Shown: piece by piece, positions 1 to 5,686 of the stretch
Numbering within the stretch: position 1 is the stretch's first letter
Layout: each line of letters starts with the position of its first letter
NCBI GenBank assembly: GCA_003133345.1
Contig: PKXB01000174.1
Coordinates: 8,468-20,115 of the forward strand
Length of the DNA: 11,648 nucleotides
Direction: 5' to 3'
DNA from: Hyphomicrobiales bacterium
GTDB lineage: Bacteria; Pseudomonadota; Alphaproteobacteria; Rhizobiales; Xanthobacteraceae
The notes under the pieces: model-generated
The model's database searches: none
Seen by the model: the letters and a program-made list of their open reading frames with translations, nothing else
What the model was told of the DNA's origin: nothing
Program-made: the position numbers and the translations under genes

Positions 1-78
1 ATTGGCGTCAGCCCAAGGCACCAGCTTGCCATCGTACCAGATGACCCCTTCGAGCCGGTCATAGGACTGTGCAGCCAT
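1..78 (-). CDS. ilvE: Branched-chain amino acid aminotransferase, N-terminal fragment
   Basis: Only the first 26 codons are in the window; the gene continues beyond position 1. The peptide has the stretch GVIWYDGKLVPWADAN, which matches the usual N-terminus of class IV PLP-dependent branched-chain aminotransferases (an IW-[FYLN]-[DN]-G-[KE]-x-VPW pattern before the HVLTHGLHY motif, not reached here). These enzymes catalyse the reversible last transamination of leucine, isoleucine and valine synthesis in the cytoplasm. The start is well supported: AAGGAGG lies at 84-90 on the minus strand, five bases from the ATG. The gene diverges from the MarR-type gene at 407. The family call rests on a short fragment; a related class IV enzyme such as D-amino-acid aminotransferase or aminodeoxychorismate lyase is less likely. 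Confidence 0.72.
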   Translation of the reverse strand, partial: MAAQSYDRLEGVIWYDGKLVPWADAN

Positions 79-108
79 GATTTCCTCCTTCGCCTCTCAA
101 ATTTTTGC

Positions 109-183
109 TTTGCGCATGATCTTTTCCGAAAACCTGTTGCCACCCCGGATCAAGTCCGGGGCAGGCTTTTTCGGGATCATGCG
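109..183. repeat. Palindromic repeat interrupted by a second palindrome
   Basis: The outer arms CGCATGATC (113-121) and GATCATGCG (175-183) are perfect inverted repeats. The sequence matches the reverse complement of the intact element at 970-1021, with three mismatches over the first 35 bases and an exact match over the last 16. Between those blocks, roughly 144-167 is extra. The extra piece completes another palindrome, CCCCGGA-tcaag-TCCGGGG (143-161), a GC-rich repeat core of a kind often seen in this bacterial group. The likely reading is one small repeat inserted into another. The exact junction is ambiguous by a base or two. Confidence 0.7.
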
Positions 184-367
184 GCTGGACCTGCCGGTCT
201 CTTTGGCCGCCGCCTTATGCCCCGGTCATGGAGCATTTTTAGCGTCTATTCCAATACTTTGCGTCTGGGGACAACACCCGGTATGAATGGGGCCGGACCG
301 GTCCTATCGCCGTCCCGCCGGCGCACTGCCGGAAGAAAAGGCCGTTTCGGCACGATCCTTTCGTCCC

Positions 368-406
368 TGGACACATTTTTGTAACATAAAACCATAATAT
401 GTCAAC
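368..406 (+). promoter_or_regulatory. Candidate promoter of the MarR gene, possibly leaderless
   Basis: A possible -10 element CATAAT (393-398) ends eight bases before the ATG at 407, and a possible -35 element TGGACA (368-373) lies 19 bases further up, which is a long spacer. If this -10 is used, transcription would start at or within about two bases of the ATG. No Shine-Dalgarno-like purine run precedes the start, which fits a leaderless message. An imperfect inverted repeat, TTGTAACATA (379-388) and TATGTCAA (398-405), overlaps the same stretch and could be an operator, for example for autoregulation by the MarR protein. This is inference from sequence only. Confidence 0.35.
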
Positions 407-964
407 ATGGCTGACGTAAATGTGAGCGCCAAGATTGCCGCCCCCGCCAGCGGCCTGACCGAGCGCCCGGGCGCCGCGCCCGCGCCGGCCGAGCCGGTCT
501 GGGACATCATCGAGCTGTTGTTCTTCGCCTATCGCGATTTCGTCGGCGATCCGGACGAGGTGCTCTCCAAGCTCGCCTTCGGGCGCGCCCATCACCGGGT
601 GCTGCATTTCGTCAACCGCAATCCCGGCATGAAGGTCGCCGACCTGCTGGAGATCCTCAACATCACCAAACAGTCGCTCGGCCGCGTGCTCAAGCAACTG
701 GTCGATCAGGGCTTCGTAGTGCAGAAAGAAGGCGCGCAGGACCGCCGGCAACGTCTCTTGTATGTGACGCCGAAGGGCGAGACCTTGGCGCTCAAGCTCG
801 CCGGCCTGCAAACGCAACGCATCAACCGCGCCTTCGCCGAACTCGGCCCCGGCGCGCATGAGGCGGCGCGGCGTTTCCTTACCGCCATGATCGACGCCGA
901 CAATCGCGAGGGCGTGCTGCGTCTGATCACGCGCGCCGAGCGCGCCACCAAGCCGCGGAGCTAG
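407..964 (+). CDS. MarR-family winged-helix regulator (PetP-like)
   Basis: A 185-residue protein with a MarR winged-helix core. After a flexible Ala/Pro-rich N-terminus (about 1-30) come a dimerisation helix, the helix-turn-helix around residues 78-101 (VADLLEILNITKQSLGRVLK) and the beta wing with the family's D-x-R signature at DRRQR (112-116), followed by LLYVTPKGE. C-terminal helices (126-178) would complete the dimer interface. It heads an operon with an OmpR-type regulator and a sensor kinase. In Rhodobacter capsulatus a MarR protein, PetP, is encoded with the response regulator PetR, which is needed for cytochrome bc1 expression; the shared order suggests, but does not prove, a related role here. 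The ATG at 407 is the only reasonable start, although no ribosome binding site precedes it. MarR family membership is secure; ligand and targets are unknown. Confidence 0.88.
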   Translation: MADVNVSAKIAAPASGLTERPGAAPAPAEPVWDIIELLFFAYRDFVGDPDEVLSKLAFGRAHHRVLHFVNRNPGMKVADLLEILNITKQSLGRVLKQLVDQGFVVQKEGAQDRRQRLLYVTPKGETLALKLAGLQTQRINRAFAELGPGAHEAARRFLTAMIDADNREGVLRLITRAERATKPRS

Positions 965-969
965 CGCAC

Positions 970-1018
970 GCGCATGATCCCGAAAAGTGGAAACCGGTTT
1001 TCGGATAAGATCATGCGC
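970..1018. repeat. Intact palindromic repeat inside the regulatory operon
   Basis: Perfect 10-bp arms GCGCATGATC (970-979) and GATCATGCGC (1009-1018) enclose a partly self-complementary centre containing CCGAAAA, GTGGAAACCGG and TTTTCGG. It fills most of the 74-base gap between the MarR stop and the response-regulator start. The similar element at 109-183 lies in the opposite orientation. This motif looks like a dispersed intergenic repeat of Hyphomicrobiales genomes. As RNA it would fold into a strong hairpin between two co-directional genes. No T-tract follows, so it is more likely a processing or stability element than a classic terminator. Confidence 0.75.
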
Positions 1019-1038
1019 AAACGAAATGAGCCTGGCCA

Positions 1039-1743
1039 ATGATGCTGCCCGCCACGCTTTCCGACGATGCGCCGCATTTGCTGGTGGTCGATGACGACCG
1101 CCGCATCCGCGACCTGCTGTCGCGCTTCCTGTCCGGCGAGGGCTACCGCGTGACCACGGCCGAGACCGCGGCCGACGCGCGCGCCAAGCTCAACGGCCTG
1201 AGTTTCGATCTGCTCATTCTCGACGTGATGATGCCGGGCGAGTCCGGTTTCGACTTCGCCAAGTCGCTGCGCGGCTCATCGAGCGTGCCGATCCTGATGC
1301 TGACCGCGCGCGATGCCGCCGAAAGCCGCATCAAGGGCCTCGAGATGGGCGCCGACGATTATCTGTCGAAGCCGTTCGAGCCGCGCGAATTGTCGCTGCG
1401 CATCGCCAATATCCTCAAGCGCGCGCGGCCGGCCGCCACGCCGCCGGTCGAGTCAGTGCGCTTCGGCCCGTTCGTCTATCATCTGGCGCGCGGCGAATTG
1501 CGCCGCGGCGACGATGTGATCCGGCTGACCGACCGTGAACGCGAGATGCTGCGTATCCTGACGGCAACGCCGGGAGAAACCGTGACACGGCTGGCGCTCG
1601 CCGGCAATGGCGGCTCGGTCAGCGAGCGCGCCGTCGACGTGCAGGTCAACCGGCTGCGCCGCAAGATCGAGCGCAATCCCGCCAATCCGCTGTTCGTGCA
1701 GACCGTGCGCGGTATCGGCTACCGGCTGGTGACCAGCACATGA
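1039..1743 (+). CDS. OmpR/PhoB-type response regulator (PetR-like)
   Basis: A 234-residue two-domain regulator. The receiver domain (about 13-125) has the acidic pocket D18-D20, the phosphoacceptor D62 in LILDVMMPG, switch residue T89 in LMLTARD, and K111 in LSKPF. The C-terminal winged helix (about 138-232) has the OmpR-type recognition helix VSERAVDVQVNRLRRKIE and ends with the typical VRGIGYRL. On phosphorylation it should dimerise and bind direct repeats in target promoters. Its last bases overlap the sensor kinase start (ATGA), so the two are very likely a cognate pair translated together. The MarR gene is 74 bases upstream with a repeat hairpin in between. The protein starts Met-Met; ATG 1039 and ATG 1042 are both possible and the Shine-Dalgarno site is weak. 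The resemblance to PetR rests on the neighbouring MarR gene and general similarity. Confidence 0.92.
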   Translation: MMLPATLSDDAPHLLVVDDDRRIRDLLSRFLSGEGYRVTTAETAADARAKLNGLSFDLLILDVMMPGESGFDFAKSLRGSSSVPILMLTARDAAESRIKGLEMGADDYLSKPFEPRELSLRIANILKRARPAATPPVESVRFGPFVYHLARGELRRGDDVIRLTDREREMLRILTATPGETVTRLALAGNGGSVSERAVDVQVNRLRRKIERNPANPLFVQTVRGIGYRLVTST

Positions 1744-3197
1744 CGAGCATCGATACCGGCATCCGTACCATCCGTACGGCATTCGAGCGGCTCGCCGAAG
1801 CCTGGCGCTGGTACGACGCGATTCCACCCGTGCGCCGCATCCACGCCGCGCTCGGCCGCATCCGTGACGGCTGGCGGCGGCTCAGCCGCTGGCTCAACAC
1901 CGTGTTGCCGAAGGGCCTCTACGCGCGTGCGCTGCTCATCATCATCCTGCCGATGGTGATCCTGCAATCGGTGATTGCCTTCGTGTTCGTGGATCGGCAA
2001 TTGAGTGAGGTTACTGAGCGGTTGTCCGCTGGCGTAGTGCACGACATCGCCGCGCTGATCGACGTCTACCGCGGCTATCCGCAGGACGCCGACCAGCAAC
2101 AAATCCGCCGCATCGCGCAGGACCGGCTCGGCCTGGTGGTCGATTTCCTGCCGCTATCGGACATGCCGCCGCCGGGTCCGAAGCCGTTTTTCTCCCTGCT
2201 CGATTCGGCTCTGTCCGACCAATTGCGCAAACAGATCGGCCGGCCGTATTGGCTCGACACGGTCGGCAAGTCGGCGCTGGTCGAGATTCGCGTCCAGCTC
2301 GACAATACGGTGATGCGGGTATTCGCGCGGCGCAACGCGGCCTATGCGTCGAATTCGGAAATCTTCCTGCTCTGGATGGTCGGCACCTCGGTGGTGCTGA
2401 TCGGCGTTGCCATCGTCTTCCTGCGCAACCAAATCAAGCCGATTCTGCGCTTGGCCGACGCCGCCGAAAGCTTCGGCAAGGGCCGCGAGGTGCCGAACTT
2501 CAAGCCGGGTGGCGCGCGCGAGGTGCGACGCGCGGCGCAAGCGTTCATCGAGATGAAAACCCGCGTCGAGCGCGCGATCGAGCAGCGTACCGCCATGCTG
2601 GCCGGCGTCTCGCACGATCTGCGCACCGTGCTCACCCGCTTCAAGCTCGAACTCGCGCTGATCAAAAAGAGCCCGGAAGTGGAGGCGATGCAGAAGGACG
2701 TCGACGAGATGGCGCGCATGCTGGAAGCCTATCTCGCCTTCGCGCGCGGCGATCTCGGTGAGAGCGCGGCGCCGACCGACATGGCGGCCTTCCTCGCGGA
2801 GCTCAAGGACGACGCCGAGCGCAACGGCCACAAGGCCAGCGTGGTGTTCCACGGCCCGCCGATCGTCACCGTGCGGCCGGCCGCGTTCAAGCGCTGCCTC
2901 GGCAATCTGGTGTCGAACGCCGCCCACTTCGCGCCGTCGATCGCGATCACCGGCCATCGCGATCACCGCTACCTCACCGTCACCGTGGACGACGACGGGC
3001 CGGGAATTCCGGCGGATTTGCGCGAGGACGTGTTCAAGCCGTTCCTGCGGCTCGACGATGCGCGCAATCAGGACGAGGGCGGCACCGGGCTGGGCTTGGC
3101 GATCGCGCGCGATATCGCGCGCTCGCACGGCGGCGACATCACGCTCGGCGACAGCCCGCTTGGGGGTTTAAGGGCGACGGTGCGGGTGCCGGTCTAA
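1740..3197 (+). CDS. EnvZ-type transmembrane sensor histidine kinase
   Basis: A 485-residue membrane kinase, presumed partner of the response regulator whose stop codon it overlaps. A cytoplasmic N-terminus of about 60 residues, rich in Trp and Arg, precedes transmembrane helix 1 (about 64-84). A periplasmic sensor region of about 120 residues follows, then helix 2 (about 207-228), a HAMP linker (229-285), and the HisKA helix with phosphoacceptor H292 in VSHDLRTVLTRF. The catalytic domain has the N box N389/N393 (GNLVSNAAHFAP), the G1 box VDDDGPGIP (416-424) and the G2 box GGTGLGLAIA (447-456). The SHDLR-x-x-LTR pattern is that of the EnvZ group. Unusually, the proline normally found after HDLRT is valine (V297). 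All other catalytic motifs are intact, so the kinase should be active. The signal is not evident from the sensor region. Confidence 0.92.
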   Translation: MTSIDTGIRTIRTAFERLAEAWRWYDAIPPVRRIHAALGRIRDGWRRLSRWLNTVLPKGLYARALLIIILPMVILQSVIAFVFVDRQLSEVTERLSAGVVHDIAALIDVYRGYPQDADQQQIRRIAQDRLGLVVDFLPLSDMPPPGPKPFFSLLDSALSDQLRKQIGRPYWLDTVGKSALVEIRVQLDNTVMRVFARRNAAYASNSEIFLLWMVGTSVVLIGVAIVFLRNQIKPILRLADAAESFGKGREVPNFKPGGAREVRRAAQAFIEMKTRVERAIEQRTAMLAGVSHDLRTVLTRFKLELALIKKSPEVEAMQKDVDEMARMLEAYLAFARGDLGESAAPTDMAAFLAELKDDAERNGHKASVVFHGPPIVTVRPAAFKRCLGNLVSNAAHFAPSIAITGHRDHRYLTVTVDDDGPGIPADLREDVFKPFLRLDDARNQDEGGTGLGLAIARDIARSHGGDITLGDSPLGGLRATVRVPV

Positions 3198-3198
3198 T

Positions 3199-3319
3199 TT
3201 GTCCCGGGCGCAGCGCAGCACGAAGTGGTGCGCTGCAGACCCGGGACCTTTCCAATCTCGGTATTTGTGAAGGTCCCGGATGCGGTGCACCGCTGCGCGC
3301 TGCACCGCATCCGGGACAA
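3199..3319. repeat. Mirrored double-hairpin repeat between convergent genes
   Basis: Two hairpins lie head to head. Hairpin 1 (3201-3247) has outer arms GTCCCGGG/CCCGGGAC and inner arms GCAGCGCAGCAC/GTGGTGCGCTGC with one mismatch. Hairpin 2 (3273-3317) has a perfect 17-bp stem, GTCCCGGATGCGGTGCA with TGCACCGCATCCGGGAC, around an 11-base loop. The whole unit is also symmetric: TTGTCCCGG (3199-3207) mirrors CCGGGACAA (3311-3319), and CCGGGACCTT (3241-3250) mirrors AAGGTCCCGG (3270-3279). This is the layout of paired REP-like elements. It fills the gap between the convergent kinase and TetR-fold genes and could end transcription from both sides, although neither hairpin has a T-tract. Confidence 0.8.
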
Positions 3320-3322
3320 GCA

Positions 3323-4021
3323 TCAAGCCGCTTCCGCTTCGTCCTCGTCGCGCACGCGGCGGCGCCGACGCGGGCCGCGCAACACGCATTTCGGTAAAGC
3401 GCACAGGTCGTCGAGGAAGCCGGCCCAGCGCTCGGCGCTGGCGAGCCCGCGGCCGAGCGCGGCCATGGTGCGGTCGAGGCCCGGCTCGTCATCGTCGAAC
3501 CAGACCGACAGCACACGGGCGAACATCAGCGCGGCGCCTTGCGCGCGCAGCGCGCCTTTCGGGCCGGACGCGCCGATGCCGGCGGCCTCCAGCATCCACT
3601 GTTGCGAGCGCACCACCATGGCGTTGAGCGCCAGCGCGAGGCCCGGATTGCGCCGCGCCGAACGCAGCAGCGAGCGCACCGCTTCTTTGTAGGGGGCGAG
3701 CACTTCCAGCCGGCGCATCAGCACGTCGAACAGGCGCTCGCGCGCCGGCTCCTCCGCCATGTCGCCGCCGCCGCCGGCGAGCACCGCGCGGTCGATGTCC
3801 TTGATGTGGGCGCCGACAATGGCGAGCGTGGAGCCGAATTCAGCGCGCAGTTGCGAAAGCTTCAGCCCGGCGCGGCCGGCGACCTCGGCCAGGCCGATGT
3901 CCTCGAAGGGATGCTCGGCGAGCAACGCCATCAGCGCGTCGACCGCCTTATCACGGTCGGATGTGCCGCGCGGCGGCGGCGCGGTCGGCGCTTTTCGTTG
4001 ACGTTTCGGCTTGCGGGCCAT
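3323..4021 (-). CDS. TetR-fold regulator with COQ9-like C-terminal part
   Basis: A 232-residue protein. A basic, Pro-rich N-terminus (1-20) is followed by a TetR-like DNA-binding region at about 22-70 (RDKAVDALMALLAE, then IGLAEVAGRAGLKLSQLRAEFG). The C-terminal region has YKEAVRSLLRSARRNPGLAL (111-130) and VWFDDDEPGLDRTMAALGR (173-191), which resemble the COQ9 pattern of an x-W-L/F-DDD-S/E-x-x-x-x-D-T-W segment; COQ9 itself has a TetR fold and binds lipids. The tail (216-232) is a run of arginines followed by acidic residues. The start is supported by AGGAGG at 4027-4032. It lies downstream of proC on the same strand, 78 bases away, probably in its own unit. It may be a DNA-binding regulator with a lipid-type ligand pocket, or a COQ9-like protein; the sequence cannot decide. 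Confidence 0.82.
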   Translation of the reverse strand: MARKPKRQRKAPTAPPPRGTSDRDKAVDALMALLAEHPFEDIGLAEVAGRAGLKLSQLRAEFGSTLAIVGAHIKDIDRAVLAGGGGDMAEEPARERLFDVLMRRLEVLAPYKEAVRSLLRSARRNPGLALALNAMVVRSQQWMLEAAGIGASGPKGALRAQGAALMFARVLSVWFDDDEPGLDRTMAALGRGLASAERWAGFLDDLCALPKCVLRGPRRRRRVRDEDEAEAA

Positions 4022-4031
4022 GGCGGCCTCC

Positions 4032-4067
4032 TGCGGGCTGTTCGGTTGGTTTTAATCTAGGCCCGCA
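4032..4067 (-). promoter_or_regulatory. Inverted repeat in the leader of the TetR-fold gene
   Basis: Perfect 7-bp arms TGCGGGC and GCCCGCA (4032-4038 and 4061-4067) are separated by 22 bases. On the minus strand the arm nearer the gene ends at the first base of the AGGAGG ribosome binding site. The repeat could be an operator for autoregulation, common for TetR genes, or an RNA stem that limits access to the ribosome binding site. The AT-rich centre contains TAGATT, a weak -10-like match with no clear -35. This is a tentative call. Confidence 0.3.
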
Positions 4068-4099
4068 AAGGCGCCGGTTCTAGGGCAGGGAACTTGTGC

Positions 4100-4930
4100 T
4101 TAACCCGCCAACTCGCGGCTTCGCCGCGTGGCGGCGGCAATCGCCCTGGTCAGCAACTCCTCGAAACCGCCGGGGCCCATCAGCACCTCTAGCGCGGCGG
4201 CGGTGGTGCCGCCGGGCGAGGTGACGTTCTGCCGCAGCGTAGCGGCGTCGAGTTCCGAGCGATGCAGTAGCTCGCCGGAACCGGCGACGGTTTCACGCGC
4301 GAGCCGCGCCGCCAAATCGGCCGGCAGCCCGGTTGCAATGCCGGCTTTGGTCATCGCCTCCGCCAGCAGGAAAATATAGGCCGGACCGGAGCCGGATAAC
4401 GCCGTGACCGCGTCCATCAGCGTCTCGTCGCCGGCCCATTCGACCTTGCCGATGCCGGCAAGCAGGTCGCCGGCGAGTTTGTGCTGGCGCGCCGAGACCT
4501 TGGCGTTGGCGACCGCGACGCTGATGCCGCGGCCGATGGCGGCCGGTGTGTTCGGCATGGCGCGCACGATGGCCGTGCCCGGCGCCAGCGATTGCTCCAG
4601 AAAGCCGATGGTGCGGCCGGCCATGATCGAGAGCACCAGCGTGGTCTTGCCCACGTAAGGCCTGAGCGGCGGCAGTGCGGCGGGCGCGCTCTGCGGCTTC
4701 ACCGCGATCACGATGGCGGCGGCGGCGGCGATCTTGCCTTTCGGATTGAGCTTGATCCCGCGCCGCGTCAGCGCCTTCACGGCCTTGCCCGGCTGCGGCT
4801 CGATCACCACGATCCGCTTCGGTGCAAGCCCGCGCGCGATCCAGCCGTCGAGCATCGCGCCGCCCATCTTGCCGGCGCCGACCAGGAGAAGGCTGCCTAT
4901 CGATTTCAGCGGTTGCGGTTTGCGGCTCAC
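4100..4930 (-). CDS. proC: Pyrroline-5-carboxylate reductase
   Basis: A 276-residue cytoplasmic enzyme that reduces 1-pyrroline-5-carboxylate to L-proline with NAD(P)H, the last step of proline synthesis. The Rossmann motif is VGAGKMGGAM (17-26), followed by IVIAVKPQ (73-80), the conserved MPNTPAAIG (125-133), the SGSGPAYIF segment (179-187) and the signature VTSPGGTTAAALEVL (236-250). Length and motif order are those of a full ProC. The reading frame stays open far upstream, but that part is antisense noise. The real start is the GTG at 4930, whose GTGA overlaps the TGA of the YbjN gene, so translation is probably coupled. The YbjN-proC order is, to my knowledge, a common alphaproteobacterial arrangement with no explained functional link. 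Confidence 0.95.
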   Translation of the reverse strand: MSRKPQPLKSIGSLLLVGAGKMGGAMLDGWIARGLAPKRIVVIEPQPGKAVKALTRRGIKLNPKGKIAAAAAIVIAVKPQSAPAALPPLRPYVGKTTLVLSIMAGRTIGFLEQSLAPGTAIVRAMPNTPAAIGRGISVAVANAKVSARQHKLAGDLLAGIGKVEWAGDETLMDAVTALSGSGPAYIFLLAEAMTKAGIATGLPADLAARLARETVAGSGELLHRSELDAATLRQNVTSPGGTTAAALEVLMGPGGFEELLTRAIAAATRRSRELAG

Positions 4931-5427
4931 GCCTCGCCCGAGGTGTCGAACATGGCGGCGTCGAGCGCCTCGCGCGCGCCCTTGCCGGCCCAGACCACGA
5001 ATTGGAAGGCGGTGAAATAGCGCTCGCAGGCGTCGAGCGCGCTGCCGAGCAGCGCCTCGCACTGCTTGCCGGAGGCCTCCGTGCCGCCCGCCAGCACCAG
5101 CGCGTGGCGGAACATCAGCATGCCTTCGGTGACCCAGAGGTCGAAATGGCCGACCCACAGCCGCTCGTTGATCAGCGAGATCAGTGTCGCCACTTCGGCG
5201 CGGCGGCGCTCGGGAACCTTGAGGTCGAAGGCGCAGGCCAGATGCAGCGCCTCGATGTCGCCCATCCAGGTGTAGGAGACTTGGTAGTCGGTCCACTTGC
5301 CGGTGACCAGGATGGTGATCTCGTCGTCGCTGGCGCGTTCGAACGACCAGTCGTTCACCGCCGCCAAATGCTCCACCACGTCGAGAGGGTTGATTCGTGG
5401 CTCGTCCGCGTAGGCGATCTGGGGCAT
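4927..5427 (-). CDS. YbjN domain-containing protein
   Basis: A 166-residue protein of the YbjN family, whose fold resembles type III secretion chaperones and whose biochemical role is not established. Recognisable segments are NPLDVVEHLAAVNDWSFER (13-31), the WTDYQVSYTWM strand region, ALHLACAFDLKVPE, then LWVGHFDLWV with RHALVLAGG, and the C-terminal ERYFTAFQFVVWAGK before the ending FDTSGEA. The family is typically 160-170 residues, so the ATG at 5427 is preferred to an ATG 48 bases upstream; GGAG at 5433-5436 is well placed for it. The gene is followed by proC through a GTGA overlap. In Escherichia coli YbjN has been linked to motility and stress phenotypes, which need not apply here. Family assignment is firm, function unknown. 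Confidence 0.88.
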   Translation of the reverse strand: MPQIAYADEPRINPLDVVEHLAAVNDWSFERASDDEITILVTGKWTDYQVSYTWMGDIEALHLACAFDLKVPERRRAEVATLISLINERLWVGHFDLWVTEGMLMFRHALVLAGGTEASGKQCEALLGSALDACERYFTAFQFVVWAGKGAREALDAAMFDTSGEA

Positions 5428-5686
5428 GACGTCTCCGCTTTGCCGAATCGAGAGGGAACCGCACGCGCACGGCACCAGCCGACCGGATTGTGACGCAGGG
5501 ATACGGGACGCCTTGACGGCGGAAGCGAATCACTTGGCAACCGACTATAACCCGCGCGATTCAGCCCGCCATAGGCCTCATCGATGGCCAATGGGCCGTG
5601 ATTTGCCGGTCATAGGCAACCGCGCCGGCTGGAATCTCCACAGGCAATCGGGCGGTACTGCGAATCTTTTTGGGGATAACTTTCCA
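5428..5686. other. Intergenic region upstream of the YbjN-proC pair
   Basis: This stretch, with the repeat next to it, makes a 384-base gap between prs and the YbjN gene. It should contain the promoter of YbjN-proC on the minus strand. A TATAGT-like -10 (about 5544-5549) is visible, but there is no good -35 at the right distance. The Shine-Dalgarno site of the YbjN gene is at 5433-5436. No RNA gene or protein-like frame was seen; a rightward 129-codon frame crossing it lacks a ribosome binding site and runs through repeat sequence. Confidence 0.45.

Larger units (their letters stand above)
79..406. other. Divergent intergenic region, aminotransferase / MarR gene
   Basis: This 328-base gap holds the Shine-Dalgarno site of the leftward aminotransferase (84-90), a nested palindromic repeat (109-183), a perfect 10-bp palindrome GGACCGGTCC (295-304), a small CCGGC/GCCGG hairpin (318-332), and an AT-rich candidate promoter just before the MarR gene. 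The AT-rich patch at 373-406 stands out from the GC-rich surroundings. The short open frames that cross the gap have no ribosome binding site and no protein-like composition. I could not place a convincing promoter for the leftward gene. Confidence 0.6.

Noticed and set aside
77..286. 69-codon frame in the aminotransferase / MarR intergenic region
   Set aside because: Passes through a nested palindromic repeat, has no ribosome binding site, and shows no family resemblance.
239..1039. Leftward open frame of 266 codons opposite the MarR gene
   Set aside because: Antisense shadow of a clear MarR gene; it also runs through two repeat or regulatory stretches.
2154..3128. Leftward open frame of 324 codons opposite the sensor kinase
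   Set aside because: Fully antisense to a kinase with all catalytic boxes; its composition is unlike a folded protein and no start signal is present.
3199..3319. Possible CRISPR or tandem repeat array
   Set aside because: The units are inverted, not direct, and there are only two; this is a mirrored palindromic repeat.
3225..3692. Rightward frame of 155 codons starting in the double-hairpin repeat
   Set aside because: It begins inside a palindromic repeat and continues antisense to the TetR-fold gene; Ser/Arg-rich composition.
4931..5533. N-terminal extension of the proC frame, up to 200 extra residues
   Set aside because: The extension overlaps the YbjN gene in another frame and is Arg/Gly-rich noise; the GTG at 4930 gives a normal-length ProC.
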